A stretch of DNA of 64,000 nt, from positions 54,618,294 through 54,682,293 of the forward strand of contig NC_044495.1 in the NCBI RefSeq assembly GCF_902362185.1, in the 5' to 3' direction. The notes below the pieces were generated by a model. It saw nothing but the letters and a program-made list of their open reading frames with translations. It searched no databases and had not been told where the DNA came from. Of the stretch, positions 46,351 through 57,095 are shown piece by piece. The stretch's first letter is position 1. Every line of letters begins with the position of its first letter. The position numbers were made by a program, and so were the translations under genes. The DNA is from Chanos chanos. Its lineage: Eukaryota; Chordata; Actinopteri; Gonorynchiformes; Chanidae.

Positions 46351-46562
46351 CTAATTCTAGAGGTTCACATATTGCCATGTAATATTGGATTACTTTCCTG
46401 AATAAATAAATGACCAAATATAATATTTTTGTCTCATTTGTTTAATCGGGTTATCTTTATCTACTTTTAGGACTTGTGTGAAAATTTGATGATCTTTCAG
46501 GTCATATTTATTGCAGAAATACAGAAAATTCTAAAGGGTTCACAAACTCTCAAGCAGGACTG

Positions 46563-47640
46563 GAGATTGAAGTTACCCACAAGTATTTGTTTTAGTCTAT
46601 TTTTTTTTTATCTTATGAAATCACTCTTGGTACACCTGAATCATATGGCACTCTTGGCTGTTGGTCAAATATTGGAATCATTACAAAGGTAATGAAAGCA
46701 GTTATAATGGTGCAAATCCATACCCTTAATCATTGTGTTACACGTTAGTATATCAATGTATTATAGCAATATAACTTAAAATGAATGACTCGCCAGTCTG
46801 AAGCTGAATGTACTTTTATTTTACCAAGATCCCTATTCAGAGTTACCTTTGTCATTAAGCAGAGTCAGTCGAACCAGTTCATGTAAAACATACTCTGCCA
46901 TTTACAAATCTAGTTTTTCACACAGCTGCTTTTGTTTTCACATCTTTTAATGTGTTTAAGGTCATACACTATGAAACATACAAACAGACATAGAATGACA
47001 TGAGATAAAAAACAGGATAATTAAACACTGACAAACTTCATAACATAAATATGCCCAAAGTAGAATCTAGGAAATCAACATAAAATCATTATTTTCTGTT
47101 GAAGGAATTTAGTAACAGCTTGAGTCATTTATCACGTATTTTCTCTCATTTTGTTTTATGTACAAAAATCAGAGATCCTGCGTCAGAGAGGGCTTAACAT
47201 ATTTCTGTTTGTGCTTGCAAAATGCATGGTGGCGGAAGTATAATTCCCACCCTTTGAATCTCATTATATTTTATATCTATAAAAAATTGTTGCTTTGAGT
47301 ACAGGTTCTTTTTATAGTTTGTTAATTGCTGAGTTCAAATAGAAATTGAATTTAGTTAAGGATAATGACTAAGCTCACATTACTTTTGAAATATTCCATT
47401 GTTCAGAATGTGATCTGAAAAACAATTTTTTTTAATGTACTGGCAGTCATCTTCACGTTATGTTGCTGAATGTCCTTTAAACAAGATCATTGTAGCACTG
47501 CAGCATTAATCAGTAAGGTGTTTTTCCATTTACTGTCCTGTTTGATGTTATCCTGCAAGAATCTGCAAAACGGTTAGACTGAAATTTCATTTGAAATGAA
47601 GAGAAACAGAGTAGTGGTTACAGATTGAAAGGTGTACCAG
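46563..47640. repeat. Spacer block R2, copy 5, 3' flank of beta-C
   Basis: Matches 19500-20010 and 23460-23900 landmarks (TCATACACTATGAAACATAC near 46960). It includes the uninterrupted site (47505-47530) of the hAT insertion found in unit 2. No gene. Confidence 0.6.
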
Positions 47641-47644
47641 TATA

Positions 47645-49693
47645 TTATATTTTTCCTTCTGTGGCCTCTCGTGTAAATGTAGGTAGCCAAATATGTCCTA
47701 CATTCTGTCCTGAAAAGACAACAACAAAAAGTCCCACTTTATGAGCAAGGTTCAGGTAATTTTCTTTTTTCAGTTTTCAACTTTATTCATTGTTCAGCAT
47801 AAACATGTCAGTCTATTCGAATAACTAAATCTTGTAGAAAACTACAATGCATCTGGTCTCCAAACAAAAAGTATAGCGGCTGTTCTTAATATGATTTGTG
47901 TACTCTTACTTATTATGTTAGAGTTTTTCAGCTGCACCTCAAAGTCCAATTTTCTATATTTCAGTTCCCACTGACCTTTGTATTTTTTTCTATAGTGTAA
48001 TAGCCCAGCACCTGCTACTGTCATCCCCACTACAAGCGCACAGGCTCCTGCAGCAATCTTCTTTTTCTCTGTACCGGAGGGATCTACCAGATAAAAATTT
48101 TGAAAAGGATGTAATGTGAATTTTACCGCATTTTTCTTATTTCAGCTTTTTATTTTTATTCCTTTTTCTGGTGGTGCATATACCACTGCACACAATACAG
48201 TGAAAAGCAGTGTGGTTGTACTGGTTAAAATTAGAAATTATTTTACAATTTTACAAATCTAACTAATGTCTGCAAGGTTTTTGGTGACGATAAAAAAGAT
48301 ATCAAGATGGCTATATGAAGGGATAGTGACAAAGACTAAATGTGATATGTGAAATATTAAAATGCCTTAAACGGTATAAATGCATCCCCATTTCTGCTTG
48401 AATGGAATGTGCTTGATCATTATGCAATTTAACCATTATTCATGCATAATCATGTGCAACTGTGTTAAAGTATTCTTACCCCAGTCATATATCATGGGTT
48501 TACTGAAGCTGGCATGCTCTACCATGCAAGAGATCTTCTCTCTTGATTTGGGGATGTACTCCAGGTGAGAATGGATCTGGTAGTACCAATCACCATCAGC
48601 CTTCTCCTCAGTGGAGGTCACATCAGAGATCACTGGTTTACCATCCCTTAACCAGGTCAGTTTGATAGCTTTGGGGTAGAAGTTGTAGGCACTGCACAAT
48701 AAAATGGCAGGTTGTCTGCCACTGGCCTGCTTGATTAATCTGAGCTTGACTTCTGGCTGCACTGTGAAACCAAACAAGATTTATACATCACAAACTGTGT
48801 CCCTTTGGATATTTTTATTCATTACAGTGATACTGATTTAGTATAATGGCAATTAACATAAATAAATAATGTCTATAAAACAATTCAAAACTAAACATAA
48901 TTATTCAGCTGATATTATAACTCACCTCTCTTATTTACATAAGGATAATATTCTAAACCATAGTGTTTACAGTAGGCGTTCAAGACAATAGACACTCTGT
49001 GCAGGACCTTAGTGTCATTGTTCAGCCTCTTTTCCAATGACATTCCATATTCTGTGTATCCAGTGAACTTTTTCAGAGTGCTGTTAAATCTTAAGTATTC
49101 AATCTTGTTAAAGTACTCAGAGATAATTAACTCCGCAGTTCTCATATCCCAGCTGGCACACCGTACCTTTTGGTAAGCATAATACTCTTCTGTTAAAGAG
49201 AACCACAAATTAATATCATTGCAAATATAATGTAACCTAATGATAGTCATCAACGGAGGGGCTTAATAATAGGAGCTGATCATTGAACAAACATTATAGT
49301 CTAATTAGGACAGCCATTAAAGAGGATTCTATAATCTTCACAGCAATCAAATGTAAAAACAACACAACATTACTGTTGTGTTGTGATAATTTATGACACT
49401 GAATACATATGTTTAGTAATGAACACCACCCTATCATGCTTTTTCTTCAGCATCATGCTTAATCAGCCTAATGCTTTCTACCAGTATATTAACAAAACAA
49501 TATGATAAATGACTGCTTCATTGGACGCCGTCATCCAATTAACAGTTTCAATCTAAAAAAATTCAGTGAAAAACACTGTAAGTAAATTTAGTTTTCAAAT
49601 ATTGTATGGCAGATATTTAAAGAACTTACCAGTTCCAGCTAAACTGGAAAGCAGAACTATAATGCTAATCTGAAAGAGGCCCAGCAGGGGCAT
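47645..49693 (-). CDS. MHC class II beta chain, copy C
   Basis: Exons: signal 49693-49630, beta1 49189-48926, beta2 48761-48480, connecting/membrane 48083-47976, tail 47709-47645, about 260 residues, phase 1 throughout. The signal is MPLLGLFQISIIVLLSSLAG. Beta1 has YAYQKVRC and AYCKHY cysteines and NST; beta2 is nearly identical to copy B. The tail exon reads QNVGHIWLPTFT like copy B, but the donor that follows in B (ACAGGTGAGG) is ACACGAGAGG here, so the frame continues REATEGKI to TAA. Without exon 4 splicing another tail is possible, ending at 47842, with AATAAA at 47782-47787. Trp61 is Leu and Asn82 is Tyr, as in copy B. Confidence 0.92.
47782..47787 (-). terminator. Candidate polyadenylation signal between beta-C exons 4 and 5
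   Basis: AATAAA on the minus strand about 55 bp after the stop of an unspliced exon 4 frame. If used it would give a beta chain with a longer, different tail. Confidence 0.35.
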
Positions 49694-49779
49694 GTTGTCA
49701 GTTTGAGTGCATTCACTAAATTAGTCTTTTGTAGCATGATGACTGAAGAAAGTCACTGTTCTTAAAAACCTACACACTC

Positions 49780-49826
49780 TGACCCATCCAGTGCAATGCG
49801 CAAAATGAGTCACTTGTGACCATGCA
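49780..49826 (-). promoter_or_regulatory. X-Y promoter module of beta-C, Y box altered
   Basis: The X-like box (plus 49805-49824, atgagtcacttgtgaccatg) is kept. The Y box reads tgacccatcc (49780-49789) where copies A and B read tgaccaatc or cgaccaatc, so the CCAAT core needed by NF-Y is lost. Confidence 0.55.
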
Positions 49827-49849
49827 GCTCTTTTGCTCTCTCTTCCAAT

Positions 49850-50676
49850 CCAATCCCACACATTATTTTGTTTAGGTTTTATTAAGCCAAGGAACTAATA
49901 TCTGGGATTTTTTTGTATTATGATACAGTAAGACCTGCTTCTATTCAGCTGCTGTTTTAGTGCTTCCAACCTGGACATGTTCAACCTCCCCTGATTATAA
50001 TTTTCTCCTCTTGTTCATTATCCCAATTACTCTGGCTGAAATATATGTAGAAAACTTTGTTATCTGCCATGTTGTTAAGTCAGCGTTTTTGAGCCTCAGG
50101 TCTGTATTTTCTGTATTTCTGAATATAATTCACCTGGATTCTTATTGAAATGATGACCTATGAGTGAGCCTAGGATTACCGAGGTTAGGTGTAATATTTC
50201 AGCAACAGAGCAAGAAATATCTAATCTCATGTTTCATATTTTGTATAACATTTTGCATAGTAATTAGGCCCATAACCACCAGCTGGTCTCAAGATGGGGC
50301 CAAAACGAACAAACAGCAATTAAAAAACAGCCTTAAAGTCCTGTTTAAACTTGAGTGGCCAAACTATTTCAAGTAAATATTTAACAACCAGGTAAATTAA
50401 TCTGCCTCAATTGCAATGACTTCAGCTTAAATAATTAACCCACAACTGTCATTTATACAGTATATTTACTTGGTTTTAGAAAAACTAATGAGTCATACTT
50501 CAGAAAAGGCCTAGATTTGTATGTAACATTATGGAGACAGTTGGTGCAACAAAAATTTTTCATTGGATATTTGTTTCCATGGGAGCTCACTGAGTGTCAG
50601 GCCGAGTAACACACATGATAGGTATATTGTTCTGAGAAATGAAGATGTTAAGAAATTAAGACATTACTTTTCCATG
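49850..50676. repeat. Paralogous spacer with first part of block R1, copy 5
   Basis: It follows the beta upstream flank, then 36640-36850-like sequence, then R1 landmarks to TTACTTTTCCATG at 50676, where an LTR interrupts it. No gene. Confidence 0.6.
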
Positions 50677-51829
50677 TGTGGTGGGGAATGCTTCCCTAGT
50701 ACCAAAGTAGTATCCACGTTTAGGGATAGTGAACGCAGCCCTAGGCTTGTTTGTGTCCCCAGCCAATTTCCTGTGTAGAGCTGGGCTATATAAAACACCT
50801 GGTAGTATATGCTCACCCTTTTTGCTCCTGCCTCTTTGTCTCTGCATTGGCTGGTGGTGTTTGGTGTTTCTGAGAAGATCCTTGATTTGACCTGTTGGCA
50901 GAATATACTTTGTGTTTGAGCTCCCAAGGTATGTGCCCTTTAATAGTCAGTTATACTATCAAGCAAAGGATTTGCATTGATATTGTTTATTGTAGTTGCC
51001 TTGACCAGCTTGGAGGGATCCTGTGTGTTGGCACCTAAAACCCGAGGCAGTTTACCTGCTGCTGTTTTTGCTTTTAGTTTTGCCTCTAGTAGTTTTGCTT
51101 TGCCTTTTGCCTTTTAGTTGTCTTTTTTGCTTTTAGCTGCCTTTAGTTTGCTCTTGTTTTGCCATTTCTTTGTCTTTAGTTTGTCCTTGTTTCGCCCTTC
51201 ACTTTGTCCTTGTTTTACCATTGTTTTGTCCTTGTTGAGGCCTACTGGATTACTAGTGATTCTTTTTGTATTAGTTCCTTTTTTTTCCTCTTAGTGGACA
51301 GAGCGCCATGTTGCAGGGGGGTCCCTTCACTTGCTGCATGTGTGTAAGCGCACTGGGTCACAGAGGTAGATTGCACTACTCTTTTTGCGGTGAGGATTGC
51401 TGTGGTGCTGGTAAGGGTAGCACTCCTGGGCACTGCTCATTGTAGTCTGCCTCTCCACAATTGGCCTCAGATCCAGTTTAGTTTCCGGTGGGCTGGTATT
51501 TTATATATTGTTAGGGTTTAATACTGTGTTTAGTTTCATGAAGACTTGTTTAATTAAAGTGTTTCTATTCCCTGTATTTCTAGACTCCTGTCTTTGGGTT
51601 GTTTTGGTTTCCTTTTTTCCCAGCAGTTCCAGTCCCTGCTTTTTGATTAATTTGATTCCTTTAATAAACTATTTGGTTTATTCTGAACACGTCTGTCTTA
51701 TCAGTACGAGTCTGCGTGCCTTTATCTTTCAAAACAGTACTCAAGGTTTTTGGAATGGTATTTCCTGTGTAAGTCCCCAGGTGGCGTTGTCTCTTTTCCT
51801 CATTTCCCCCTGTGTTGCCCCTCGCCACA
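50677..51829 (+). mobile_element. Solo LTR with CATG target duplication
   Basis: 1153 bp from TGTGGTGGGGAATGC to CCCCTCGCCACA, flanked by CATG at 50673-50676 and 51830-51833. The uninterrupted paralogous site reads CTTCCATGCAGT (2658, 14846). It carries a CCAAT motif and a TATA box (TATATAAAA, 50787-50795) and an AATAAA at 51663-51668, the order expected of U3, R and U5. A fragment of the same family is at 3378-4012. No internal region; fossil solo LTR. Confidence 0.88.
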
Positions 51830-51932
51830 CATGCAGTAACCACTCATGAATTCAGTATGGATATGAGGAATCAAACATGTACTGAATAAATTAGAATGAT
51901 TTGGCCTAATGATGGTGGTCAATTATAGTGAT

Positions 51933-53187
51933 TGTAATGGGGAGAAGGTTTCCCCCTAATGGCAAGTACTGTGCCATACTTTTACCTTGGGAACGCCCAC
52001 TCATTTACCCAATTTTAATTCCATTTTATAAATAGCCACACCTCATCCAGTTGAGAGAACGTTTTCTTGGGTTTCCGGTGCTGCGGATGGTGGTTTTTAT
52101 GAACAGTCAGGTTGCTAGAAGTAACGTCGTGGCTTTGGTAGAGCAAGTTTTACCATAGGTAAGTGCTGTGTAGCCATTTGATCATCTGAATGAGGTTCAT
52201 TGTGTTAGCTAACGAGCAATGTTTTGCAGGATCCCTGATTCTGCTCACCTCGTGGTTCGCTGGTAGTCCAGTTTGAGGAGGTATGTTTTAAGGCTAATTG
52301 AGTGCCTCACGTTCGCCTACTTGTTACTTGCCATGCTTTCATTTTAGCCGACCTAGTTTTTTAGAGCGGTTGCTCACGACGGCGTAGCATTACCCTGCGG
52401 CACCAAGGTAAATTGCATTGAACCATTTATCAGTGTGTTTTACTGGAATGAAAGTTTTAATCAGAGTTTTGCTGTCTTTTGGGTTTACAGCCACTGCTGT
52501 TTTGCCTTACTGCTTTTGCCTTTATTGGTTTGTTTTGCCTCATTGTTTTGCCTTATTGCTTTATGTTTTGCCTTTTGTAGTTGTGTCGCTGGCTTTACTG
52601 TTTTGTTCGCTTGCTTTATGGTTTCTAGTTTTGCTTGTTTGGATTTATTTCTTTGTTTTACTATTTCATTGTTTTGCCTGCTTTACTGTGTTGGACACGA
52701 GTTATCGTTTACTAGACTTTTTTTTTCCCATTATTTTGTAAACCAACTGCTCTCGTATTTAGTTTGTTTTTCCGACTGATGCAAGTGTTCAGTGTCTGGT
52801 GGTCGTGCTGAGGGGAAGTTTATCGTTGGGACCCCCACCATTAACCCTTGCCACTGCATGCTTAATTGATGTGCTTTTCTTGCACCTTCTTTGCAGTGTG
52901 GGTGTGTGCACCGTGTACGTGTGACTGTGCATGTTCACGATCATGTGTGGCGGTGGTAAGTAGATCCTTTTCCAGCAGGTAATTTCACCATTAGTCCCCT
53001 CAGCAGCTGGCTTAGCCTGTTTTTGGTGCCCCTCTTGTATAACATTCTGGTAACCTTAGTGACCGTTGTAGGCAAACACTTTGTTTAAAACTTTTTTTTG
53101 GTTTATTAAACAGTAAATTAAATTTAGTATTTGAATAAAGTTGCTTCTCCTTGCATGAACTCTCTTGCAGCTCTTTCTTCCGTTACA
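51933..53187 (+). mobile_element. Probable second LTR, different family
   Basis: Candidate ends TGTAATGGGG...TTCCGTTACA, 1255 bp, with a TATA-like TTATAAATAGCC near 52026 and an AATAAAG near 53133. It interrupts block R1. The flanks GTGAT and GCAAT are not an exact duplication. The middle (52490-52700) is rich in TTTTGCCT words. No coding region is seen; possible solo LTR fossil. Confidence 0.5.
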
Positions 53188-53397
53188 GCAATTTGAAAAA
53201 CTGACTCTGATACTTAACCACATCTCTGCTCTTCCTTTACAATAAAGGACCTGTGCAATACTTACTGTATCAAAGGATTAGGTATAAAACTATTTCTTTG
53301 GACGAAATTCCCAAAGTGGTGTTGTCGGTACATATGTTGTCCCAGGGGGTGCCCTTTTCATCTACCCTCCTCCTCCTCACCTGGTCACATAATCCAG
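53188..53397. other. Unassigned insert after the LTR
   Basis: About 210 bp with no homology in the window, between the LTR end and the return of block R1 at ATGCATTTAAAG. No gene. Confidence 0.4.
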
Positions 53398-53797
53398 ACA
53401 TGCATTTAAAGTTCATGAAATTTTTTGCATGTAGTCTTAATGAGCTATTTGTCTCCTTTTCATAGTCTAACAAAGTAGTTCTGAAACTTCTCAATACCAG
53501 TGCAATACTTTTTGTCTGTAATGCACAGGAAGAGTAGATTATGGCACTGGATGTACTACTGGATAGGATTCCAATTACACAAAGGTGCTGCTGTAGGGCT
53601 TGTAAAACTCAAGTCAACTTAATGGTCATGGCTTGAAGGAATTTCTGGATGCACATAGATTTTTCTCCATTTTATTGTCAAACATGAAAAGACTTCCTGA
53701 AACTTACAGGACATGAAATGGGAATCACAATACAGGATTCACAACATGGGAAAGAGAACCAGGGTGTGACAACAGGACTTCAAGTGTATAAAGTCAG

Positions 53798-53831
<34 letters not shown>

Positions 53832-54520
53832 TAAAAATGAGAAGGGGATACTGACAACTGGGATTCAAACTAACATCATGAATGTTCAAATTTCTTTTCA
53901 GCAAGAAACATTTCCTGTTTTAAGTGTAATGAATAATGGAAAACTGCATGCAACCATCTTTAGCATGTCAATATTACACAGCATGTAACCAAAGGTGCAA
54001 TCTGCCAAAATGTCATTGACAAATGAAAACGGTTGATTTGATTAAAAAAATTAAATGAATCAGTCTTGTAAGGAAACAACATTGTGTGAATAAGAGTTCC
54101 CTATAAGCCCCCAATAGTAGCACTATAAGGCCCTGAATATTTGACTTGCTGTCTGCAAATACATATGAACAAAGTACACAACTGGCTAAAATCACTCTGG
54201 GTCTAGTTCTTATTCCATATTTCACATTGCTTTGGTAAACAGAAAACACAGCCTTTATATTTGATGTGTTCACTTTGTACGAAGTACAAACATCTCCCAT
54301 AAAAATGCACCAAATCAGAACACAACTAGAAATTCCATATGTTAGAAAATACTGTTGCTGTTTTCAGTGTAGGAGGTGTTTAAAAATGTCTAAATTATAT
54401 TTTATGTCTTTCACATTTAATTTTAAAAACTAATCTTTGTAATTGTCAAACCTGAAACAAGTCACAGAACATACAGTAAAACAAAACAGACATGCGTAGG
54501 TTAACACATGTCAAACCATA
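53398..54520. repeat. Rest of block R1 copy 5 and 3' flank of alpha-3
   Basis: Matches 2780-3380 and then the alpha 3' flanks. A pure T run of about 31 bases lies at 53800-53830. Near 53925 it has the empty site of the LTR fragment seen at 3378. No gene. Confidence 0.6.
53800..53830. repeat. Poly(T) run
   Basis: About 31 consecutive T; the copy in unit 1 (3248) has nine. Confidence 0.9.
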
Positions 54521-54524
54521 CAGT

Positions 54525-54530
54525 TTTATT
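54525..54530 (-). terminator. Polyadenylation signal of alpha-3
   Basis: AATAAA on the minus strand about 50 bp after the stop, as in the other alpha copies. Confidence 0.65.
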
Positions 54531-54577
54531 TGGTTTCAACAGATTGTAAACACCTGTTATTTGCACCTTTATGTTGT

Positions 54578-56938
54578 TCATTTGTTGAAGAAAAATGCAC
54601 CAACAGCCATACCCAGAAGTCCTAGAATTACAGCCAGTCCACAAAACAATGACGAGCTATCAACAAGTTGCTCGGTTATCTCAACATCTGTAGAAAGAAA
54701 AAAAAGACACATACATATGCACGTACACACACACACTCACAGTCTTGAATGAAATGACCTTACGTTGATTATTTTACACAATGCAGAGTCTATTGTTAAC
54801 TATTTTACAATTCTTCACCACATGAGTATGTAAATACTTGCTTTAAATTTCATTTCAGAGAAATCAGCTATAATTCAGACTATAGATTTGTTGAACATGC
54901 ATATGGTTTTCCAAACTGTCAGACTCAAAGGAGGTCTCTCCTCAATTCTGTCTGAATGTGTTAAATTTCATACTTTCCACATTAAACTGTACAAATATGT
55001 GTTACAATACAAATATAAAGCACTTATACAACATCAGACCAATTTATTGTCTCACCCAACTCTCTGGTCTGGGGCTGGAAAAGAGCTTGGTGTTCAACAG
55101 TGCAGGCGTAGATGGCCCCTTCTTCTGGAGTGATTCTCAGAAAAGAGAACACAGCAAAGGTGCCATCATCGTTAATGGTATAGCGACCCAGAGTCATTCC
55201 TTCTGTGACATTCACATTGTTCTTTGTCCATGTTACTTTAACAGCAGGAGGGTAGAATCCAGTCATATAGCAGATCAATGTGTTTTCTTTGCCTGGCTTT
55301 AGATTATCCTTGAAATAAATAACGATTTTGGGAGGATCTGCAAGCAATGTTAGAATCAGTCATGAATGAAATCAGGTGTGAACCTCACAGATTCATTTTT
55401 AGCCAAGTGGCATATGGATAGAATTGATGTTTCTTGATTTTTCCAAACTTGTATTGAACTTTCTCAAAATTCCATACAAACTCCCCTATTTTTGAAAAGC
55501 AGGGAACCAAGACCACCTCTAATGAAATCTTTCTCACTTGATGAACACACCAGACTTCAACATCTTAGTTAAGTGATAAGCAATGTTTTGTTTGTACTAA
55601 GTATAGTACTTAGCATTCAGTTCAGAGTGGTACTAGGCATTCTGTTTAACATTCAGTTTGATTTTTGGTACTTCCCTATTGAAGTTATGCAGAAACCTGT
55701 TGTTTCTTATTATATTACATTGTATTTATATGCCCTGAATGTAACTGTATTTATTTTTGTGTGAAATTTTACCATCTTTAGTCTGTTAGGCTCCTTGGTA
55801 TTCGGAAAAGTGCCTATATAAGCCACGCATTCATAGTCATATTATTAGTACTGCTCCAGAAATATTTTACTTTAAACTGATTTGGCCATATAGGATGAAA
55901 ATTGGATATTGAGTAAATTCATGCCAGACTGAAAATAAAACAGATTATGATTTATTCAGATTCTTCATAAGGATATCATCAGTCACTACAGACTAATTTA
56001 GCAATTATCTGTCATCATAATGCATTAAGAATCAAAACTTAATAACTGATAGTGTGATTTTAATGAATCACTGAATTAGTAGCTGAATTATAGATATCAT
56101 AATAGATATTAATACGTCTAACATTGAAGAGAATGTGGATATTTTGTGAGGCGTTTAAATTTTTGCAGAATTTTTCTGATTATCAATTTTACCATTATTA
56201 AATCAACTTGGGACAGTTGAACTAACACAGTGTAGATTACACAGACGCTGTGAATTTCACGTTTTCTGAGTTAATTTAACACTTCTCTATTTGTAGTAGA
56301 TAATATGTCAGGACACATACAGCATTATTTAAACAATGATCCCTTTAAAGTATGTTATCTCTGTAATATGTTGTTTTTCAAAATCTTTAACTTACCGCTT
56401 TGTTTAGGTGGATTCACATAGTTGTCTTTTGCTAACTGTAGCCGGTTGTGGCAGTCTGCAATTTCAGCTATGACATCAAAGTAATATGAAAAAGGAATGG
56501 GGTCTGCAAAAGCTGGTAGTGTGAGTACTGACTCCTTAGACTTGAAATCAATATAACCTATTTCATCCTCATCATACTGAAAGGTTAATTCATCAGCATC
56601 AGCTGTGTCACTGCAAATTTCATCTGTGTCAAAAGCGTGAAGATCTGCAAAACAGAAGGAAGAATAACCAGTTTAGAAAATGAACTGGAATACATTGTCA
56701 CGATATTCTTTTTCTTAGACATGGAGCAGCTGATCCTTTTCATATTTACTTTAAGCAATTCTTTACCAATCTGGTAGAGAATCCTTGCTCATTTTTCAAA
56801 GCTGAAGCAGAAATGGCACATTCTCTAGTTCCCTTAACAACAAATTTTAACCATATAATGAACATTCAAGTACTCACATTGGCTGGTATCCTTGAAAAAG
56901 AAATTTATACAGATGAAAATTACAGTCAAGAACCTCAT
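54578..56938 (-). CDS. MHC class II alpha chain, copy 3
   Basis: Exons: signal 56938-56878, alpha1 56644-56396, alpha2 55337-55056, membrane/tail 54687-54578, phase 1, 233 residues, no stops. Alpha1 reads TFQYDEDEIG and FDVIAEIADCHNRLQLAK, so again Glu, Arg and Asn stand at human positions 62, 69 and 76. The alpha2 start differs from the other copies (PPKIVIYFKD against PPYTIIYSKD), and the alpha1 end reads NPPKQS instead of NPPEQN. The signal peptide has a Lys at the end of its hydrophobic run (INFFFKDTSQ), which may affect cleavage but probably not targeting. It lies between beta-D upstream and beta-C downstream. Confidence 0.96.
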
Positions 56939-57045
56939 TATTTTAAAGTAGTCACAGCTGAAGTCACAGTCATCCAGAGCACCGACAAAGTTTTTCTGGT
57001 TTTCTGAGGAGCATAAACACATTTCCTTCTCATGAATCTCTAGTT

Positions 57046-57095
57046 CCATCAGCCAATGGGATTATTCTTTTAATTCTGACACCACTGTTGCTAAG
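57046..57095 (-). promoter_or_regulatory. X-Y promoter module of alpha-3
   Basis: X box CTTAGCAACAGTGGTGTCAG (plus 57095-57076) and Y box CCCATTGGCTGATGG (plus 57060-57046). X1 and Y are identical to alpha-1 and alpha-2; the X2 half differs (GTGTCAG against CATCAG). Confidence 0.85.

Larger units (their letters stand above)
45222..46562 (+). mobile_element. Tc1/mariner-like remnant, split by an LTR
   Basis: The two parts are 45222-45346 (CACACCTGATTGTCATCCC, GATTGAAAACACCTGAC) and 46356-46562 (AATAAATAAATGACCAAATA, GGTTCACAAACTCTCAAGCA). I recognise them from memory as the 3' part of a common fish Tc1/mariner-group element. The LTR at 45347 interrupts it with a 5-bp duplication. The 5' part and transposase are missing next to the LINE. 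Confidence 0.6.

Noticed and set aside
52418-52779. Two overlapping Phe/Leu/Cys-rich plus-strand frames over 100 codons
   Set aside because: They translate the TTTTGCCT-rich LTR-like sequence in two frames at once, which is expected from low complexity.
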